Assembly (NCBI GenBank): GCA_001970955.1
Contig: MPUH01000205.1
Coordinates: 18,738-82,737 of the forward strand
Source of the DNA: Stentor coeruleus
Taxonomy: Eukaryota; Ciliophora; Heterotrichea; Heterotrichida; Stentoridae
Length of the DNA: 64,000 bases
Direction: 5' to 3'
Every line of letters starts with the position of its first letter. Position 1 is the first letter of the stretch. Of this stretch, positions 58,783-64,000 are shown piece by piece. The notes beneath the pieces are model-generated. The model was not told the DNA's origin. It searched no databases and saw nothing but the letters and a program-made list of their open reading frames with translations. The position numbers and the translations under genes were made by a program.

Positions 58783-59358
58783 TCATTCTTTTCCTGTAAT
58801 TCTTTGTCTTATCTCTTTCAAAATATCATAAAAAGTCTTATGCATAGCATAATTTTTCTCAGGTCTTCTTCTTGGTTTTTTATCAATCCTAATACCAAAA
58901 AGCTCTTCGCTTACATTATTAAAAATATTCACACTGATAGGTTTTTTGTATATCGAAATATGATTTTTAGCTTTTTTCACACTTGAGTATTTAGAAGATT
59001 CAATATTTGGAATTTGGGCTTGTTGGATTTCCTTAAAAATATGATTTATTCTGTTTATTTTCCTAATTTGCATTGGTAAATTGTTTTTTGTTGTTATGAT
59101 ATTAGAAAAATTTGTATCAACATGAGGACTTTGGGAGGATTTTTGGTAACGGTGAGTCTTGGTTTTTGTTTGAGGGAGTTTAAAAGGTCCAGTTGTATCT
59201 AAAATATTTTTTTCGATGGATTTATGAGATTTTTTTAGTTCAGAAGGATTTATGTTGGACCTAGCAAAAATTATTTTGTCTGAGTCGGGGTAGTTTGTTT
59301 GAGATGATGTGGAAATACGTCTTTTGTCATTTTCACAGTAATCTCCTGATGGTAACAT
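58783..59358 (-). CDS. hypothetical basic protein
   Basis: 191 residues, rich in Lys, Ser and Asn and largely disordered (KKSHKSIEKNILDTTGPF, TKTKTHRYQKSSQS). The C-terminus is more ordered (NVSEELFGIRIDKKPRRRPE, then TFYDILKEIRQRI). No family recognised. Confidence 0.6.
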   Translation of the reverse strand: MLPSGDYCENDKRRISTSSQTNYPDSDKIIFARSNINPSELKKSHKSIEKNILDTTGPFKLPQTKTKTHRYQKSSQSPHVDTNFSNIITTKNNLPMQIRKINRINHIFKEIQQAQIPNIESSKYSSVKKAKNHISIYKKPISVNIFNNVSEELFGIRIDKKPRRRPEKNYAMHKTFYDILKEIRQRITGKE

Positions 59359-59770
59359 TTTTTTATACTTTGGATTTTATTATAAGATTAAGTATTTAAG
59401 ATGATGAATTAGGGAGTTATTTTGGGATAATGAGAAAATGAGAAGAAATGAATTTTTTATATGTAGAGAGGCTTTTGTGTCAAAAATGAGTTTGGGAATA
59501 TAGCTTTTTGATTAGAGATTAAGTATAATATTACTTTATTCATACATCTTTCCTCAAAATTATTTCCCTTCTTTTAACCTCAGTATTTACTCAACATTCT
59601 ATAAAATTTCCAAACCAAAACTAATTATTATATTTCTTATTCACTAAATATAAAATCTTACAAAAACTAAAAATACCTCAAAAAACCATTAGTTTAATTC
59701 TATCTCTTACTAACTATCCATCATCCATCATCATGAATCTCCCTCAACAAAACCTTCTACTCTATCAAAC
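59359..59770. other. intergenic, composition switch
   Basis: The plus strand is G-rich at 59390-59520 and C-rich at 59540-59770. No gene seen. Confidence 0.45.
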
Positions 59771-60667
59771 TTAATGAAAAGTATGTTTAAGTAATTCCTT
59801 TACATTCATCAAGGTAATATTTCTTTCAATTTCTAAATTAACCTCAACAATGTCTAATGATACAAACCTTTCTCCAATACTCCTAATATGCTTCATAAAA
59901 ATCTTATAATCATTGAAATTAAGTCCTCCAGGCACAGGAGTCCCAGTTCCAGGGAACAAAGTTGGGTCAAACCCATCCACATCAAGGCTTACATGTATCA
60001 TTTTTTCCCCATATGGGTCGATTTTATGCATAATTTCTCCCATAACTTTATCCATTCCAATATTCCTAACTTGATTCATAGTAAAATACAAAACTCCCTC
60101 TTTGTCCATAATAATTTTCTCCTCTATATCTAAATCTCTAATTCCAATCATAGCTACTGAAGTTATTGGTATAATAGTTTGTCCCCAATCAAAATACACA
60201 GGTTCTTTAAAAAAACCTAAAGCATGAGCTAAAGGCATTCCATGATAATTTCCTGAAGGACTTGTTAATGGAGTATTACAGTCTCCATGAGCATCTATCC
60301 AAATTACAGCAAGATTTTCATTGTGAACTCTATTTAAAGCAGTTACTGTTGAACTACCTATAGAATGATCTCCACCTATGTTTAGGAAAAAATCATTAGG
60401 ATCAGCGTATTTTAGAATTGCATCATGAATACGTTTGTTTGCTTTAGCATTTTCTAGTAAATTACGTATAGGTGATTGACGAAGTCGTTCTATTTTGTAT
60501 TGCGGTTGATTTACTATGTCTACCCATTCAGCTTTGACTGGGTCGATAAGTTTTTCGATTTTCTCGATTTTTAGAACGGCCGGTGTGTGTTCAACTCCTT
60601 TTTTTGGCTGGCCAATTGACACTGCACTTCCTAGTATTTTGATGTTCTTAGTCAAGTAGCTAACCAT
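59771..60667 (-). CDS. arginase (ureohydrolase family)
   Basis: 298 residues, normal length for arginase. Mn ligands are present: H101 in GGDHSIG, D125, H127 and D129 in DAHGDCN, and D229/D231/D234 in LDVDGFDP, plus E275 in VEVNL. The substrate loop NTPLTSPSGNYHGMPLAHAL is intact. It hydrolyses arginine to ornithine and urea; agmatinase or formimidoglutamase are alternatives, but SGNxHGMP favours arginase. There is no signal peptide, so it is probably cytosolic. A decayed copy lies 300 bp upstream. Confidence 0.95.
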   Translation of the reverse strand: MVSYLTKNIKILGSAVSIGQPKKGVEHTPAVLKIEKIEKLIDPVKAEWVDIVNQPQYKIERLRQSPIRNLLENAKANKRIHDAILKYADPNDFFLNIGGDHSIGSSTVTALNRVHNENLAVIWIDAHGDCNTPLTSPSGNYHGMPLAHALGFFKEPVYFDWGQTIIPITSVAMIGIRDLDIEEKIIMDKEGVLYFTMNQVRNIGMDKVMGEIMHKIDPYGEKMIHVSLDVDGFDPTLFPGTGTPVPGGLNFNDYKIFMKHIRSIGERFVSLDIVEVNLEIERNITLMNVKELLKHTFH

Positions 60668-60982
60668 TTATAGTTAGATTTTGATATAGAACCCATATTG
60701 AGTTTCATGCTAATTTTAGGTTTACTGATGAATGAATGGTATTTAATTTAGTAGATTAAGAGAAGGGTAGTAAGTATAGAAAAGTGGATGAAAAGAGAGT
60801 TTGTGTGTAAAATTTTGGTTTGGAGGAGGGATGATGAGATTATAAGATAAGAATTATGCATAGGGAAATTTATTTATGGAAGATTTAGGAAAGCTTCAGG
60901 ATTTTACAGGAAATTAATATGAAATCATTGCAAGAATAATAAATAATGAGATAAGTGCTAGAGAAAAAAACAAAATAAATTT
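60668..60982. other. intergenic upstream of arginase
   Basis: Plus strand G-rich (C-rich in the arginase sense direction). No gene seen. Confidence 0.4.
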
Positions 60983-61225
60983 TTAATTAAAGAGATAAAA
61001 GATAGTATGATATTTGTAAATTTGTATGATTGTTTTATATAAAATATATAATATTTGATTATGATGTATAGGCTCTTTAAAATTCCTAAAGAGTGGATTA
61101 AATACATAAATCATAATTTTCTGAAAACTTGTTAATGGAATATTACAATATATATAAGAATCTATCAAAATTATAGCAGGATATCTCATTGCGAACTATA
61201 TTTAAAGCAGTTACTATCAAAATGA
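60983..61225 (-). pseudogene. decayed partial arginase copy
   Basis: The minus strand reads PAIILIDSYIYCNIPLTSFQ, then NPLFRNFKEPIHHNQ, matching LAVIWIDAHGDCNTPLTSPS and LGFFKEPVYFDWGQ of the adjacent arginase. The DNA around 61125-61215 is visibly similar to 60260-60355. The metal ligands DAHxD are lost and no full-length frame remains. Confidence 0.8.
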
Positions 61226-62045
61226 CTGTAATATTATTTTAGTATTATACATATAAAGATACTGTAAAATGCAAATAATTTTCATTGTGAATATTAGGAT
61301 TAATATTCATAACACACTTTATCCATATTAAGTTGCACAAATCAAAAAAAGAGATCTAAGAAAGGCTTAAAAAGCAACAAAGGAGAGAAAAGTTACTAAA
61401 AAATATGATATATGTTGAAAATAAGTTGAAAAAAAAAACAAAAAGAATTGACATAAAAGCATTGAAAAGCCCTTTAAATAAATTATAATTTATCTTTTTC
61501 TGCTTTGAGAATATATTTTCTAAGTGCTTTTCATGAGAAACACTATTTTAATCTAAATATAAGACATCTCCATAGTTATCTCTTCAAAAAAAGTATTTTA
61601 GCCTTTCAATATCTTAAAGTATGAAACAAGTAAGTGGTTTACTTGTTAAAGAGGTTTTAGGCTTGCTGGCGCTAATAGAAAAGAAGAGAATTTTATTATG
61701 AAATATTAGTCTTTATTGAATTATTAAGTAAGCAATAGTATAATATTATTTAATATTTTTCTTATTAAAAGGTGTTAGTAGATATTAAATAATCCCAAAC
61801 TATATAATCTTATATCAATTTAACTTCTTCATAAACATGATATCCCATTATATATGTAAAACTTTAACCTACTTAACTTTCTACAATACAATATCATATG
61901 CACAGTAACTGCATGTATATTTGAAACATAATAAAAACTGTTCTCATAATAATCTGACTTTTTTTATTCAACTCTGAGGGTACCAACTTGGTAGTTATTT
62001 ATTAAAGTCACTCCCAAAAGTAAAAGGCTAAACTAATTAATCTTA
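61226..62045. other. intergenic; coding-like scrap and 3' flank of the AAA/nuclease gene
   Basis: On the plus strand about 61350-61490 reads ERLKKQQRREKLLKNMIYVE then a basic tail and stop, perhaps the end of a decayed gene. From about 61745 to 62045 the sequence is the 3' flank of the nuclease gene and is duplicated, in reverse orientation, at 24170-24435. Confidence 0.45.
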
Positions 62046-63801
62046 TTAAACTAAGTTAATGATTAGATCAGCTTTAAATTTCTTTATAAAGTCTCTCATT
62101 TTATCATTTTTGGGCTGCAATTTATTAAAAGCTTTAATAATGCTTTCAAGCTCTATCTTATCAAATTCAAATTCTTCCATTGATAATATCCACTTTTCCA
62201 TGCTTTTATCAAGTGAAAAAACAACCGCTCTTAAAACAAACTTTTTCCAGTGGTCATTTTTTTCAGCTGCTTTTTTAAGCAAATCTTCACAATAACCCTT
62301 CTCGAATATTTGATAAAATGCATAATCTGTCATTTTTCCTGCTTCTTCAGGGATTTTTGTTTTCTTTAATTCAAAAATAAACACTTTTTCAGATCTGCCC
62401 TTTATTGGCTTAAGAATAAGGTCCATTCTTTTATTTTGAAAGGTTTTCACTTCAATATCATAGCTGTAACTAGCTAAATACCTGAAACAATGAGCCAAAT
62501 AATTCTGAAAACTAGTTTCATTTACTTGTTTATTTCCGAGTTTATCAAGAACTATTCTTTGAAAGTCTTCTGAGTATTCATTGCAACTCTCTATGTTTAC
62601 ATTCTCCATCTCATCAAAATTTATTAATCGTTTATGTCCCCTAATCCACATCGATAAAAATTCATCATAAAAAAGTTTCGCAACTTCTTTATTAGGGATT
62701 TGGTATAAAGCTCCACTGCTAAGTGATTCGCTTTGTTGATCTTTTACTTTTGTTAGATAGCCTGAGTAGACCAAAAAGGAGAGAAAAGCATTTTCATCTT
62801 CTTTTATATTCTCAATTCTTAAATTTTCACGGAATTTAAATTGTACGCATCCTTTTGCCATCAAAGCATCTACTTTGTAAATGGGACTTAAACTTTTAAA
62901 GGCATCTTCAATCAATTTTACGCTCCCAGAAACAGCCCAATAGTTTCTGTATGGATTATCTGCAGCTCCATTGTAAAGATAATTTAAGCAATTCATAACT
63001 GACCACGGATTATATATCATTTTATTGCTTATGCAGTATCCGTTATAATTGTCTTTTATGTTCATTTGAATTTCTGATTTGTTAAGCTCCGGCTTTAAAT
63101 CGACAAGTTTACTANTCTTTTATGTTCATTTGAATTTCTGATTTGTTAAGCTCCGGCTTTAAATCGACAAGTTTACTAATCAAACTATCAACTTCCTGCT
63201 CAGTGAATCCAAAAAATTCAGAATATCTAGAATTTTCTACTGAGTCATGAATAAAGTGATTCGTTCCTGTAAAATTTTCTCCCATAAGGATTTGTGAACC
63301 TCCAGTAAACACAGTGATCTTTATGATCTCCTGGTACCTTTTGATAACATCAAAAAAATCTTTTGTAAACTCGAGTGCTTCTTCATAATGTGGAGAATTT
63401 TTTGAAGCAAGGTTAATAAGATAACGATCATATTCATCTAGCAGAAGAACAACTTTTCTTTCATAGTGTAAATGCAATGCACTAATCAGAATTTCTAAAG
63501 ACTTCGACAATCCAAACAAGTTAACTTCTTTTCCTTCAATTATCTTTCTAAGAAGTTCGTTATCCATATATCCAAGTTTTTTTTCTGCTTTTAATAGATA
63601 ACTATGCTCTGCAAAAGTTCGATTTATCATACTTCTAAAGCTATCTTTTAAATTTTCAATCTTACTAATTTCTCCACCAAAAGTTATGTTTACTACTGGA
63701 AAACTTCCTTGAAAGTCGAGTACACTTTTTTTCATAATACTGGCATCAGTCACTGGGTCAAAATCTAGGGTTTCGTTTTTTAGTAGAAGGTTTTCAAACA
63801 A
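62046..63801 (-). CDS. AAA-ATPase-like / PD-(D/E)XK nuclease protein, 5' end disrupted
   Basis: Read from 63801 to 62046 across the N at 63115 (63-bp duplicate). Features of the AAA-ATPase-like family (DUF1703 partner) are present: Walker B-like VVLLLDEYDRYL, then FTGGSQILMGENF, EFFGFTEQEVDSL, YCISNKMIYNPWSVMN and NPYRNYWAVSG. The C-terminal nuclease domain has NKRMDLILKP (catalytic Asp) and VFIFELKKTK (E-x-K), then YAFYQIFEKGY, so the PD-(D/E)XK core looks complete. No ATG opens the frame: it begins after an in-frame TAA, and the P-loop part lies out of frame upstream. Either the 5' end is decayed or an unusual intron exists. Similar genes are widespread in bacteria and in some protists and fungi. 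Confidence 0.85.
63052..63178. repeat. assembly gap with 63-bp flanking duplicate
   Basis: N at 63115; identical copies 63052-63114 and 63116-63178 inside the nuclease gene. Confidence 0.92.
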
Positions 63802-63814
63802 TTTTTAATGCATA

Positions 63815-63975
63815 GAACTTTAGATTGAATCAATCGCACAAGAAAAATCACATCTAAAGACAAAATATAGTGTACAAAATTAAAGACCAACCACTATAAT
63901 GAAAGAAAACTTTAAGCATATTCATGTTAAGTGTTTTCCCCCATCTTCGAGGTCGGGTAAACAGAATTGCTCCAT
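63815..63975 (-). pseudogene. P-loop segment of the AAA-ATPase-like gene, out of frame with the body
   Basis: The minus strand reads DGAILFTRPRRWGKTLNMNM, LKVFF, with Walker A RPRRWGKT at 63955-63932, then runs into stops before the body at 63801. About 110 bp between the two parts is non-coding in all frames. No GT..AG of 15-16 nt restores the frame, though a 17-nt candidate (63912-63896, gt...tatag) exists. Confidence 0.7.
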
Positions 63976-64000
63976 CATCATTATCATTATCTTACCTCTC

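Noticed and set aside
63896-63912. A 17-nt GT..AG intron joining the P-loop to the nuclease body
   Set aside because: Removing it does not give an open frame through to 63801, because stops remain in the following 90 bp.
1-64000. Ciliate code with TAA/TAG as Gln
   Set aside because: Conserved genes (arginase, Rab, PDI, CDK) use only CAA/CAG for Gln and end at TAA or TAG at the expected length.
1-64000. tRNA, rRNA or CRISPR arrays
   Set aside because: I looked for T-loop-like GGTTCRANYCC on both strands and for regularly spaced repeats and found none that form a tRNA or array; a covariance-model scan would be decisive.
63802-64000. Telomere or chromosome end at the right edge
   Set aside because: No tandem telomeric repeat is present at either edge.

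Overview
The window looks like macronuclear DNA of a heterotrich ciliate, most likely Stentor or a close relative. It is AT-rich. Conserved eukaryotic proteins read through with the standard code, and TAA and TAG end intact genes, so this is not the TAA/TAG=Gln code of Tetrahymena or Paramecium. Two genes each become continuous only after removing a GT..AG intron of 16 nt (46955-46970) or 15 nt (51408-51422), the intron sizes known from Stentor coeruleus. Most other genes are uninterrupted and densely packed: DENN and PDI stop codons are 15 nt apart, and the PG-rich protein and PIBF1 are 29 nt apart.

Layout. 1-2022: CCDC81-like HU-fold protein with an EF-hand, cut by the left edge. 2-8.5 kb: small genes (HSF-like factor, HExxH protein) among wrecks of mobile DNA (a LINE tail, an ISXO2/Merlin-type transposase). 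8.5-19.3 kb: DYRK-like kinase with altered catalytic motifs, two paralogous hybrid histidine kinases, a CFAP73-like coiled coil and a GTPBP1-type GTPase. 19.5-26.3 kb: an apparent F-BAR plus SMP lipid-transfer fusion, a decayed AAA/PD-(D/E)XK copy and a divergent homeodomain. 26.8-33.5 kb: thiolase pseudoenzyme, type I membrane protein, prenylated EF-hand-like protein and several coiled-coil or unknown proteins. 33.7-46.5 kb: DENN protein, P5-type PDI, PG-rich repeat protein, PIBF1/CEP90, Rad23 and CDK1/2. 46.7-59.4 kb: XLF/XRCC4-like protein, acylated unknown, Rab, second PG-rich protein and three paralogous coiled-coil proteins. 59.7-64 kb: arginase, its decayed copy, and an AAA-ATPase/PD-(D/E)XK nuclease gene reaching the right edge.

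Themes. Many genes fit cilia or basal bodies (CCDC81-like, CFAP73-like, two PG-rich proteins, PIBF1, possibly the TSNAXIP1-like family), with signalling kinases, trafficking GTPase/DENN, ER folding and DNA repair besides. The AAA-ATPase/nuclease family occurs at three places (23.8, 53.9 and 62-64 kb) in different states of decay and is the best candidate for a mobile or selfish gene system. Intergenic DNA shows a regular strand-composition switch: seen in the direction of transcription, it is C-rich before start codons and G-rich after stop codons.

Assembly. Seven single Ns (8328, 11379, 34385, 36248, 36456, 42511, 63115) each sit between near-identical direct repeats of 40-131 bp. These look like unmerged contig overlaps and break several genes artificially.
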